The notes under the pieces were generated by a model. The model was not told the origin of the DNA. It made no database searches and worked only from the letters and a program-made list of their open reading frames with translations. A stretch of DNA of 64,000 bases from Equus caballus. Lineage: Eukaryota; Chordata; Mammalia; Perissodactyla; Equidae. Each line of letters starts with the position of its first letter. Position 1 is the stretch's first letter. The DNA is taken from positions 37,095,001 through 37,159,000 of the forward strand of contig NC_091695.1 of the NCBI RefSeq assembly GCF_041296265.1, given 5' to 3'. Both the position numbers and the translations under genes were made by a program. Below are positions 53,279 to 64,000 of the stretch, piece by piece.

Positions 53279-54165
53279 CTCTTTGAAAAAGGAGAAGAGA
53301 AAGGACACTTCCCAATTCGTTGTAAAAAAATGTAAAAGAACAAAGTTACACTCTTCTTCACACTAAAAAAAATAACTCAAAATGGATCAAAGACCTAAAT
53401 ACAAGCACTAAAAGCACTAAAAATATAGAACTCTTACAAGAAAAGATAGGAGCTAGTCTTTGTGAAATTGGGTTAGGCAATGGTTCCCTAGCTATAAAAA
53501 CAAAAGCTCAAGCAACTATAAAAAGATAAATTAAATTTATTCAAAATTAGAAATTTTCCTACTGCAAAGGTCACCATGAAGAAAGTGGAAAGAAAACACA
53601 CAGAATGGCAGTAGATATTTGTAAATCCTATATCTGATATGGGACTTGTATCCAGAATACATAAAGAACACTTAAAATTCAACTATTAAAAAAAACCTTA
53701 AAAATGGCCAAAGAATTTGAATAGGCATTTCTCAAAGGAAAATATGCAAATGACTGATGAGCACATGAAAAATGTCAACATCATTTGTCATTAAAGAAAT
53801 ATAAATCAAAACCACAATGAGATAGCACGTCACACCTACTAGGATGGAAAAAATAAAAATAGACCGTAACAAGTGGTGATGAGAATGTGGAGAAAGTGGA
53901 AGTATCAAACATTGATGTTGAGATTGAAAATTGGAGCAGCCACTTTGGAAAACAGTTCGGGAGTACCTCAAAATGTAAAGGGGAGACTTACCACATGACC
54001 CAACCATTCCACTCTCAGGTATATGCCCAAGAGAAATAAAAATGTATGTCCACACGAAAACTTGTATACACATTTTGTTAGCGGAATTAACCAGAATGGC
54101 CAAAAGATGGAAACATACCAAATGTCCGTTAACTGATGAGTGGACAAATGTACAAACAAAATAGT
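53279..54165 (+). mobile_element. Old L1 fragment, block B copy
   Basis: Aligns with the L1 at 31,954-32,840: 'aatggatcaaagacctaaatac', 'cttgtatccagaatacataaagaac', 'gacccaaccattccactctcagg'. Confidence 0.75.
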
Positions 54166-55283
54166 TCTTCCATTCACCAGACTAGAAGAGTGGATCTTCT
54201 TAAGCAAAGAGGATCTGGAATTATACTACCTTGATTTAAATTCCAGCTCTGGTCCTCTTTACTCAAGTTACTTTATCTTGTGTCTCTATTCCTCTATATT
54301 ATACTAATACTATACCAATACTATACTATACTAATAGTGCCAACCTACTGTGGAAATTTAATAATGAGATGGTGCATTCAAACCAGTGCATGTCACATAA
54401 TGAATACTAAATACATATGAACTAGTAATATTGTTGTTACTGCTGTTATTTACACATTTTTTAGCTTTGCATATAATACACAAACTTCCTCTTACACTGC
54501 CTGCCATTCAAGGACATGCTAGAGAGGGACTCTATTCAGGTCAGCATCCTGCTCCAAAAGCTCCTGTCTTAAGGGATGTGGAGAGACAGAGGAGACGAGC
54601 TTATATGATTTATTAGAGCATGTTATTCATTGTACCATGTGGTCAGTGGTTGAGGTTTCCACTCCTTTGCAGTTTGTCTCAAAGATTGCTCAGAAAGGCC
54701 AGGGGTGTCATCTGTTTTCTGCTGTCATGGAATAAGCTATTGTCAAGACTACGTAGAGGCAGGCCAGGAGACTCTCCTCTTTATCTTGTAGTCTGTCTCA
54801 GTGATAACTGGGTTAGCAAGATAGGTTACCTATTACATGTTGTTGAGTAGGCATGTTCAGACTTTTCTGGATACTTGTGTATCCTCTGAGCAGAACCCAA
54901 GATCTTAATTTACAGAAAAGAACATAAAATAGGTAGCTTTCTTTTTGGCCTTCAATCTAACCCACATCCTTTAATCCAGCTTTTGCTGGAAGATCTGCCC
55001 CTCTGAGCTCAATTTAAAGTCATTACAATAAACTCCGTAGTTTGATTTTCATTTAGTAACTTTTCCTAGAGAGGGAGAGGGAGAATTTTCACTTCAAACC
55101 TCAGAAGAAATAGAGAGAAGATATCGAGTCTTCTTCAACTTTTTCCTTTCAAAAAATTAATGGTGCAATGAAAAGTATATGGAGGACATTATTTCAGGGT
55201 CATACAGTTGGTTCCTAATATAGAATAGTAAAAGCTAAAGGTAACAAGAACCATGAGAGGATTATGAGATTCTACGTGTTTTT

Positions 55284-55527
55284 GTTTTTTTGTGAGGAAG
55301 ATTGGTCCCGAGCTAACCTCTGTTCCCCATCTTCCTTTTTTTTATTTGAGGGAGATTGTTCCTGAGCTAATAGCCATGCTAATTTTCCTCTATTTTGTAT
55401 GTGGGATGCCACCACAGAATGGCTTGCTGAGCAATGTGTAGGTCCACGCCTGGGATCTGAAGCTGTGAACCCCAGGTCACCAAAGCAGAGTGTGTGAACC
55501 TAACCACTATGCCACAGGACTGGCCCC
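55284..55527 (-). mobile_element. ERE SINE, reverse orientation
   Basis: 'gtgaggaagattggtcccgagctaac' to 'ccactatgccacaggactggcccc'. Flanking copies acgtgttttt / aagtgttttt mark the target site. The empty site lies in block A near 33,920. Confidence 0.88.
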
Positions 55528-56123
55528 AGCAAGTGTTTTTTGTAATGGAAGGTCTAATGATTAGCTCAGCTGTCCATGTGAAACATTCTGGTAATTTGTC
55601 ATTGATGCCTTCTCTTACTCATCCTTGACATCAAAAATCAATCATCTTCCGATCCTGGGCAACCATTTCAACTCTGGCCACTTCTCCCACATCCTCTGAC
55701 CAAGCTATCATTCAATTTTTATCAGGAGTATCTTCATGGCATCTTAACGAAATCCTGTGTACACTTTTGACCATGTGTGTCCATTTCATTCCCCACTTTG
55801 AAGCCAGAATCATCATATTAAAGCGCAAAAACAACTCTGGCACTCTCCTCTCTAAAATTCCTTATTTGGCACCCCAGTACCCTCACCCTCAAGTTAAAAT
55901 GGGTAATGCAGTTGATAGGAGCAGCTCCGCTCCTTCAGCCCATATCTATTACCCTAACCCTACCTTGAATCTCTCTCTTTTTATTTTTGAAGCCACTAAT
56001 ATACTTGACTTATTTTAATACTGCAGAGCAGCAATTTCATTCCTACATGGTGGCATTTTCACATGTTGAACCCATTGCCAAGAATGTTCTGTTATTCCCA
56101 AGGCCACCATGCAACAACAACAT

Positions 56124-56124
<1 letters not shown>

Positions 56125-56157
<33 letters not shown>
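56125..56157. repeat. (CA)n microsatellite
   Basis: About 16 CA units within an L2 copy; the matching L2 in block A (near 34,490) has none. Confidence 0.95.
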
Positions 56158-56160
<3 letters not shown>

Positions 56161-59100
56161 CCCCCCCAGGATTTGATCTCCTCACACACTGACAATACTG
56201 CAGTCTCTGCCTTCTCTCAGGTACAACTCTTCACCTCCTCCATTCCCTACACAGGGCTTACTCAATCGATGATACTAAGGAGGGGTTTAAGAAATCTTAG
56301 TTATTTCTTATGTCCTAGAGACCAAAAGTGATGTAAAGGTAAGGACTAATGATTCTTAATCAAACTGAACGTGTACTTGAGTTTACTTCTTGTTAAGGCC
56401 AAGGAACCTCTGCATTGATCTCTCAGACATGCCTTCAGACTGAGGATTCAGGAAATGTAGGTTCAGTCTTTTCAAACATCACTTGTGGTTCTCCCTCTAA
56501 ATTTAATAAGGCTGTGAGTTTCCCCAGAGCAGACACCATATTAAAATAATGCTTTCAAATAACTCTTATGTTCTTGTAGTTCAGTGGTAACACACATCAG
56601 GTCTTGGTCACTCAGGTCTGGTGCTCTTTCTAAAAACCCTGACTGTAAGTTCATATAACTGCTTCTACTTTCATACCATAGAAATCCATGTGTTAATTAC
56701 CTCCAGAATGTAAATTCCTCAAGGACAAAAATTTGTGTTTATTCTCCAGGACTTCAGTTTCCTATATTCATAGATCCTGGAGACCAAAACAACAGAGAAT
56801 ACTGTGTCGAGGTGAGGGACATTTCTTCCACATTCGGGAAGATGCTGAATCCTAGTCTTGTCCCATCATCTGTCACATACATTGGGACGTTGTCAACTGC
56901 GATGTCCTTTTTTTGTTGTTGTTCCTGTTACAGGCATGGAGAAACCTAGAAAACGTCCCTCTTCTTCTACTGGCTCCAATCTCCTTGTAGATCAGCACCA
57001 ACATCAATCTGTTGTTTCATTATTTTTATGTCACCATCCCCCTCATGGGTCACAATTGCCAAGAATACCAAGGATGGTCTGAAGGGGATGCATCTCCTTC
57101 CTTGTCAAACTTATGAAATAGAATAGAGGCCCAAAATGAGGCTGAACTTGGATGGTTTAAAGAAGGCTAATGATGGTAATGTAGAGATGGTGAGTTGGGC
57201 AGGGAAAACATCTGTACTAGGAATCAAGAAGTCTGGGTTCTATTCCTAGCTCTTTTACTGACTAGTGTGACTCTGGATAAGTTAGTTCCCTTCTCCGGGT
57301 TTAATTTACCTCATCCAAGTAAAGAATTCATTGAGTACAATTGCCTTCAAGATTCTCTCAGATCCCAAGAATGCTAAAAATCTACAAAGTCTCTTTCATT
57401 AGCAAACTTCCTATAAGCAGCCTCACTTTATGCCTTGAGTTCTCATGAATGATGCCAAAGATAGTTGGGGAACCAGGTCAGGCCCCAGACTATCCCAGGG
57501 CCTGCATAAGACTGGGGACCGCACCTTTGCCCTACAACATCTCCAACAATTTCTGCATGTGGCGGATATTTTTCTTAAATGTTGAATATAAAAATAACAT
57601 GTCAGAGACAGAGAATAAGACCATGGAAGAAGGAGCATGAAGACTACATGAAGTAATTAGTCAAAAGTGTAAAATATTGCTCTCCGTTTTCTCATAGCCT
57701 GGGGGGTTAGAGAAAAAAGTAACTAATACAAGATAATCCAGCATCATCTGTCAGGTGCCTGTCCTTATCTCCATCTTCTGCAGCAAAGATTGGCTCCTTG
57801 AACCTCCCAAACATGCATTTAAAGTTGTGCTCGACCCACCCCAACCTGGAATATCACCTTGTACCATGGGAGGTGACCTCCTCTTCTCTCCCTCTCCCAG
57901 GGATCTTAGAATCAAGGATGAGGAAGTCATCAACCCAAAAGCCTAGGAAAGCATGTCCCTGGACCTACCTTTCTTCAAGCTTGGAAGGTCTCAGTTGTGT
58001 CTTATGAGTGCCAGAGACTCTGGGCAAGTGCCTTCAGTCCAGATACAACCACTTGCCCATGCTCCACGCCTCACTCAGTTTTAATCTGCCCTCCTCCTCT
58101 CCTGGCACTTTTTCTAAACCCCAAAGGCAGTGCTATGAATTTCTCACATGCACAGTTACTTCCTTTTTCATGTTGGAAGTGCTGCCTGAGTGTGTGCTCC
58201 TAATATGTGTGCAGATGTCTACTGCAAAATATACTGAACAAGTAGTGACTGCCTCATACAATCTTTTTAGGAAAATAATGGTGGTTATTACCACTATTAG
58301 TGGTATATCAGGTACATAGTGTGAGATCAAGTACATACTGTAGAGATCAGTAGTTGAGGATTTCCTCTATTTCAGGCTCTGCTCAAAGGTGTTTATATAC
58401 ACAAACTAATGCAATGACATTTAAAATCATTTGAGAGGCTTTTAACAATTTTAAACGTTCCCCTTGTCTCCCTAGAGAACCGTGTGTGGCCATTCTATAC
58501 ACAATTTAAATGTATTTTTTAAAAGAAACTCCACCATTAGAGATGAATGTCTGCAAAATTTCAAAAAGTTGATTGCATACCTGTAATTACTACGGCACTT
58601 TCCATCTGAAAGAGGAAGATAGTATTACACAAAGAGTCTGGACTATGACTAAGACAAACCCAATACCAATCATTTATTGCATGACTTTGTTATTTCTCTG
58701 AAACTAAGATTCCCCATTCGTAAGATAAAATCAATATTTACTGTATATGTAGGAGGAAAGCAAAGTTGTGTTCAGTTCTTTTTCATTCAACATCTTCTTA
58801 AATAAAATTTGCTATGAGCCAAGCAGTGTGCTATGTGCTGCAGACAAAATGGGGGAAAATGATATAGATCCTGCCCTCAATGAGCTTATAGATTATGGGG
58901 CATACAGACCATCGTGATTCAGGATAATCAGTTCTCTGCAAGGTAAAGAAGAGTACTCTAAGAGAGATTATAGGAGGATGAATTAATTCAACAGTTTTGA
59001 TGCAGAGGAGACTTCCTAGAGAAGGGGACATCTAATTGGAGACTTGTTGAATGAGTATGAGACAGACAAATAAAAGGGGATTTATACAAATGGGAATAAG

Positions 59101-59204
59101 GGGTTTCCAGACAGGGTCAACAGAATAAAGAAAAGTCATCTCTGCTTATAAGCATCCTTTTAAAGTTAAAGCACCATTCTCCCAGTCGTACTGGAACCAG
59201 ATGT

Positions 59205-59955
59205 ACTTTATTGGGAATATAAATTGGTAAGGCCATTATGGAAAAGAGTATGTAGCTTTCTCAAAAAATTAAAAATAGAACTACTATGTGATCCAGTATT
59301 CCCTCTTCTGAGTATATATTCAATGGAAATGTAATTACTAACTAAAAGAGATATCTGTATTTCCATATTCATTGTATCATTATTCGCAATAGCCAGGATA
59401 TGGAAACAACCTAAGTGTTCATTAATGGATAAATGGATGAAGAAAATGTGATATATACACACAGAAATATTTTCAGCCTTAAAAAAGAAGGAAATCCTGC
59501 CATTCACAACTACATGGTTGAAACTGGGAGACATTATGCTCAGTAAAATAATCCAGACACTGAAAGACAAATACTGTATGATCTCACTAATGTGTGGAAT
59601 CTAAATAAGTCAAACTCATAAAAGAGAGAGTAGAATGGCAGTTGCCAGGGGCTGGGGTGTGAGGGAAATGGGAAGATGTTGGTCAGAGGGTACGAAGTTT
59701 CAGCAAAGAGGGATAAATAAGTTCTGGAGATTTAATGTACATCATGGTGACTATAGTTAATAATACTGTATTGTATACTTTGCTAAAAGAGTTTAAGTGC
59801 TCTCACTAAAATAAATAAAGATAACTATGTGAGGTAATGGACATGTGGTAAACATTTCACAATGTATATCTACATCCAAACATCACATTGTACATCATAA
59901 ATATATACAATTTTTATTGGTCTATTATACCTCAATAAAGCTGGAAAAATTGACA
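59205..59955 (+). mobile_element. L1 3' end at the left edge of block C
   Basis: Same L1 as 320-1,063 of block A but starting part-way in. Its left neighbour is block B intergenic DNA instead of more L1, so the element's start here is a rearrangement junction. Confidence 0.85.
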
Positions 59956-60379
59956 CTTTAAGAAAGGACAAAATGTCTGTAAAACTGCAATGATTATTTT
60001 TCTCCTACTATAATGAAACTATCACATCCTCAGAAAGAACTTTCCTGGGTATTGTTTCTAATGTCCCACACTCCCCCACCACTACCAACAGCCATTCTTT
60101 AGCCCTTTAAATTGCACATAGCTTCCATATGGCCTCTAAGAACATATGAAAGGTTGACTGATTGTTAATATGTTCAGTTATGTCCTTCCCTATGAGTTCA
60201 ACCTACATGAGAGGAAGGACGTCATCTCTCTTGTTCACCACTGTATTCTCATATCCCTAAACCAACACCTGCCCATCATGGGCACTTTATAGATATGTGT
60301 TGAATAAAATGATAATGAATTGGTATTATACATATACAAATGAATGCACATGCACATATACTCATGCACATGTGTAAAT

Positions 60380-60640
60380 TAATAGTCTTAAGGCTCAGTA
60401 TGCGCCAGTTGGAGTAGTGGTTGCTCTACCTGTGTTGTATCAAGTAATTATCATGGGTCTACCAGCCACGTGATATTATCACTATTTTACTGTACAGAAA
60501 TATGAAGTACAGAGAAATTTTGTGGCATGTCCATGGTCATACAGGTAACAATTGAGAGAAATGGAAATTTGGAGATGAAAATTCAGGGTTGCCTGATTTA
60601 AAAACCCACATTCTTCTCTACTATACTATATTTTCTGATA
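60380..60640 (-). repeat. MIR SINE, block C copy
   Basis: Matches the reverse MIR at 1,485-1,735 almost base for base. Confidence 0.6.
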
Positions 60641-60719
60641 TCAACACTTAGTCTCTCCCCAGCATATCACCTCTTGATGAGAAGTAGGCAGTACATGAAA
60701 TTATTGTTTCTAACTTCAT

Positions 60720-61026
60720 TTCAACAGTGACTTTTTCCCTTCATCTGCCAAATCGTATTTACCACCTTCATGTCTTTTTATAAGAGTCCCGAGGCCGGAC
60801 GAAAAACTTTCAAGAGCTATTGACTCATTAAAAGCATGATGCATTTATTTAACTTCTGCTATTGTTGATAAAGAGCCAGCAAAATGGGATTTTGACTTCT
60901 TAGGGGAAATGAGAACATAGCTCTGAATTTTGTATATATATACATATATAAATCAAAGTTGGATTTGGTACTTTCCCAAGTGGGATTCTTGCATAACTGT
61001 CAAGATAGATTTTCTGGAACATTTTC
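60720..61026 (-). other. Shortened 3' UTR of gene C
   Basis: Aligns with the gene A 3' UTR but lacks the part matching 1,815-2,275, including the poly(A) signal. A nearer AATAAA at 60,844-60,849 (from 'tttatttaac') could serve in its place. Confidence 0.6.
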
Positions 61027-61119
61027 CTATTGATACATCGGTGGCATCAAATCTCCTGTAACTGTTACAGGAGCTGCTGTTTCTGTCATGTGAGGATTTG
61101 GCGGCACCAGGAACACAAC
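61027..61119 (-). CDS. MS4A4A: Gene C exon 7 (C-terminal tail, stop)
   Basis: Acceptor gatttcacag; 30 codons plus TAG. The stop falls where gene A reads CAC CAG in its YHQEN stretch. Confidence 0.88.
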   Translation of the reverse strand, partial: VVFLVPPNPHMTETAAPVTVTGDLMPPMYQ

Positions 61120-63138
61120 CTGTGAAATCAATCAGAATGCCACAGATGAGTCAAGCAAATAACCTCAGGTTTACCTTTCCTGCCCACACAATGTCATCAT
61201 TATCACAGTCTATCCTTTCTTCTATAAATTCAGTCTCAACATCAGTTTGATGAGGTTTCTCAGGCATTCTTTAGATCAGGCTGGATCTATGAAAAACACT
61301 CATTGATAGCTCTTGGCATGACATGCTGATAGCTGTTTGCTGTGGTGTTGCAAATGGATGGATCTTACGTGTGGATGATGGTGCCCAGCCATTTGGGTAA
61401 ACCAAGGGGTCATGGAAAATATAGAGCTCTTCTTCCACACTTGCTTGTTCAGGCTGATGGCAACAGCCTATTGAAATCATAGATTTGCTGGACCTGAATG
61501 AAGCCTTGCAAAAACCACCCTGACCCAAAATAACAAGAATCATTAGGAAACTAAGGAAAATGCCTGTGCTTCTTCCACAAACTCAATGTGAAATGGAGTG
61601 TGTGGCAGGGTGGGGAAGGTGAGGAGATCCAGGAAGAGATAGAGACTTAAGCATTATATACCCCAAAGTCATTTCTTTTCTCGATTCACACTTCCCAGCT
61701 CTGTAACCAGTGGAATTAGGGGGAGCACGTTTCTCAGCTCTGCAGCTACTCTAGGAGCAGAAGGGAACACTGGCCTAGATATTACATGTGAACGTTACTA
61801 TTGAGTTTGCTCCCTTGTTCGAATGCTTCACTTAATGAGAAAAGGCTCCACTTAATAAAATTACAAAATCACTGGGAATTGCTGAGAAACTCTAACTTCT
61901 AGGGTCTTATAATGTAAGAGTCTACTAATAAAGTTAATGTAATTTAGTCAACCTCTCTTCTGTGCTCAAGGGTGGTGGGGTGGGGGATGTGGCGTAGCCT
62001 GGGAGCACCAAAAGAAAGTAAAGAGGCACAAAAGCGGAGAGAAGGGCAGCAGAAAAATAATCTTATCCGACTATTATTATTTTGGCCTTTGTCTGACCTG
62101 GGCCTTTGGGTAAAGAAACTAATGAGCATCTCTTGGGCTTTTAATGTTCATTTCTCACCCCAGAACCTTTAATTCTTGGAAGATATCCTTGTTTTATTCT
62201 TCCTAAAGCCTCTTGGTCTCTTGTGTCCTCCCATTTCCCAATCCTTTCCAGGTGACATTCTTTCTGCTCAGCAGCCAAGAAGATCTGCTGCACGTCCCAG
62301 GGTAAGAGAATCGGCTTGTGTGCACAAACGAACAGAAAAGTGTGAAACCCTGACTTTCTTCATCAGCCCAGGGAAGACTGCAAAGAGGGCAATGGATTAG
62401 ACTCTGGCACTGTCTAGGGACCTCTCCATTGTGAAGTATCCTGATCTGGAATAAGAGTGGAGTCCCTTTGAGGGATAAAGATGAAGGAAAATAGCTTTTC
62501 TTTCTCCATTGTAGTAGGCAGAATTCTAAAATGACACCTGGTCACCCATGCCCCTGTATGATTCTCTCCCTTAGAGTGTGGGTGGGACCTGTGTATATGA
62601 TGGGATATCAATCCTGTGAATTAGGTTACTAATCAGTTGACCTTGGGTTCCCCAAAAAGGACATTATTCTGGAGAGACTTGACCTAATCATGTGAATCCT
62701 GTAAAAGAGGCTTCAAGCACCAAAGACTTTTACTCTCCTTTAGGCCTCAATGTAGAAGTAACTTGTCGTGAGTTCCACACCTAAGAAGAAATAAATTCTG
62801 CAATGTGAGCATAGAAGATGACCAGAGGCCTCAGCTGAGACCATAGCCCCAGCCAACTTCTTGATTACAGCCTTATAAATCCTGAGTAGAGAATTCAGCT
62901 AAGCTGTGCCCAGATTCTTGATCCGTGGAAACTGAGAGATAATAAATGTGTGTTGTTTTATGCCTCTAGCTTTGCATAATCTATTACACAGCAATAGGAA
63001 ATGAATGCATATCTTCCAAAGAAACCCAATACTCACCTGACCAGGATCACAACAGGTTACTTTGCATCCAAAGACAGAGAGGGAGATAGCAATGCAGAAC
63101 TCCGGCATACTTAAAATGAGCACCACACCATCTATACT
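61027..63138 (-). CDS. MS4A4A: Gene C: 3' part of a third MS4A4A-like gene
   Basis: Two coding exons are inside the window: exon 6 at 63,037-63,138 and exon 7 at 61,027-61,119 (stop TAG). Upstream exons lie past the right edge. Splice sites are AG/GT and both exons are open. Exon 6 reads [20 protein letters not shown], then [14 protein letters not shown]; exon 7 opens [20 protein letters not shown] and ends DLMPPMYQ. It is closest to gene A. Unusual points are proline in place of leucine in TM4 (SMPEF for SVLEF), and a tail eight residues shorter than gene A. Whether it is functional cannot be judged from two exons. Confidence 0.85.
61120..63036 (-). other. Intron 6 of gene C
   Basis: Same content as gene A intron 6, with the old MaLR/ERVL-like LTR at about 62,510-63,003. 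It lacks the (TG)n expansion. Confidence 0.65.
63037..63138 (-). CDS. MS4A4A: Gene C exon 6 (TM4)
   Basis: 102 bp as in A and B; acceptor tttcttag, donor gtgagt. Cysteines GCK..CC are kept, unlike gene B. Confidence 0.88.
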
Positions 63139-63489
63139 CTAAGAAAAAATTCATAACAAGAAAATATGAGGAATAGAGATGACAAGTCCAATCATTGACC
63201 ACTGACTACAATACCAAAAGAGATGAAGCATGAGCCAGAGGTCAGAAAAACTGGCTCCTAATTGCAGCCATACCCTTATCTAGTTATTAGCATGCTGAAT
63301 GTCACTTCTCCAGCTAATTGTTTTCACTCATAAAATAACCATTTTTCCCCACCCTCTACTTTCCAATGCTTGTAGATATAGACTATGAAAATACTGTAAA
63401 AGGGGGGAAGAAATCATCAAGACAATACTCGACTAGCTTCTTTCAAACACTAGCAATTCCATATAGTTAACACAATAATATGATCTCGT

Positions 63490-64000
63490 ATCTTAGTAAT
63501 TGAAAGTAGAGTAATAATTTTAGACAGGGTGATAACAGGCCAAAAGTGTCCACATCCTAAACCCCAGAAACTGTGAATATGTCAAGTTACATGGCAAAGG
63601 AGAATTAAGTTTGCAGCTGGAATTAACGTTAATAGCTGACCACGAGATGGAAGGGTTATCTTGGATTATCCAGTGAGCCCACAAGAATTACAGAACCCTT
63701 ACAGGTGGAAGCAGGAGGTAAAAGAGTCAAAGTCTAAGAGAGATTTGAAGATGTTGCACTGCTTGCTTTGAAGACGGAGGATGGCACAACAGAAGCAGGA
63801 ATGTAGGCAGCCTTGCGAAGCCAGAGAAGGTAAAGAAACTGATTTTCCTTTACGGTCTCCAGAGAGGGATACAGCCCTAAAAACTCTTTATTTTAGACCT
63901 ATGGGACTCTTTCGAACTTTTGACCTTCAGAACTGTAAAATAATGAATGTATGCTATCGTAAGTCACTAGGTTTATAGTAACTTGTTAAAGCAACAATAA
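63490..64000 (+). mobile_element. Old MLT1-like LTR, block C copy, cut by the window edge
   Basis: Same LTR as 5,085-5,600. It lies in intron 5 of gene C; the intron part 63,139-63,490 has no recognised feature. Confidence 0.55.

Larger units (their letters stand above)
54166..59204. other. Intergenic DNA upstream of gene B
   Basis: Copy of 32,840-37,560: MIR (54,205-54,440), L2 (about 55,610-56,260), MIR (57,215-57,380), ancient repeat (58,790-59,150), with (CA)n at 56,125-56,157. One ERE SINE is new here (55,284-55,527). No exon recognised. The match to block A ends at 'ggaaccaga' near 59,195. Confidence 0.6.

Noticed and set aside
56101-56170. Regular repeat that might suggest an array
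   Set aside because: It is a plain (CA)n microsatellite; no spacer-repeat structure exists anywhere in the window.

Overview
This is mammalian nuclear DNA. It is AT-rich, intron-bearing and full of L1, L2, MIR and LTR remnants. Six tRNA-derived SINEs of the ERE type (typical start gggctggcc, box 'catcaagccatgctgtggcgg', tail 'agctca..aatcttcctca') point to a perissodactyl, most likely an equid (rhinoceros or tapir not excluded). No bacterial, CRISPR or rRNA/tRNA gene content was seen.

The window is an array of MS4A4A-type genes (four-pass membrane proteins of the CD20/MS4A family), all on the minus strand. From left to right: gene A (coding exons 2-7, 2,568-14,054), gene B (39,545-50,967) and the 3' part of gene C (exons 6 and 7, 61,027-63,138; the rest lies past the right edge). 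Exons were placed by hand from splice sites and from similarity to human MS4A4A. The coding exons of A and B have the same sizes (144 coding, 138, 57, 159, 102 bp, then the last exon), apart from one extra base in A exon 5. Gene B reads through as an intact 229-residue protein. Gene A would give 239 residues but for that base, which shifts the frame. The upstream exon that starts the long human isoform was not found for either gene.

The array arose by block duplication. Block A (about 1-37,560) and block B (about 38,735-59,190) each hold a gene plus its upstream intergenic DNA and are about 85% alike by eye. Block C (from about 59,205) is much closer to A, about 95% alike over 1,100-1,230, so C/A is the younger copy pair. 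Block A carries a 14.8-kb segment absent from B (17,160-31,950), mostly a nest of L1 elements with a solo LTR and an ERE inside. Block B carries five ERE SINEs that A lacks at the matching sites, and has lost two stretches (about 1.7 kb and 14.8 kb relative to A).

The main biological point is that transmembrane segments and the N-terminal cytoplasmic [15 protein letters not shown] motif are well kept between A and B, while the extracellular loops have diverged strongly. B has lost both cysteines of the large loop that A and human MS4A4A share. No wholly new system was recognised; the interest lies in a lineage-specific MS4A4 expansion with loop diversification and one apparently damaged member.
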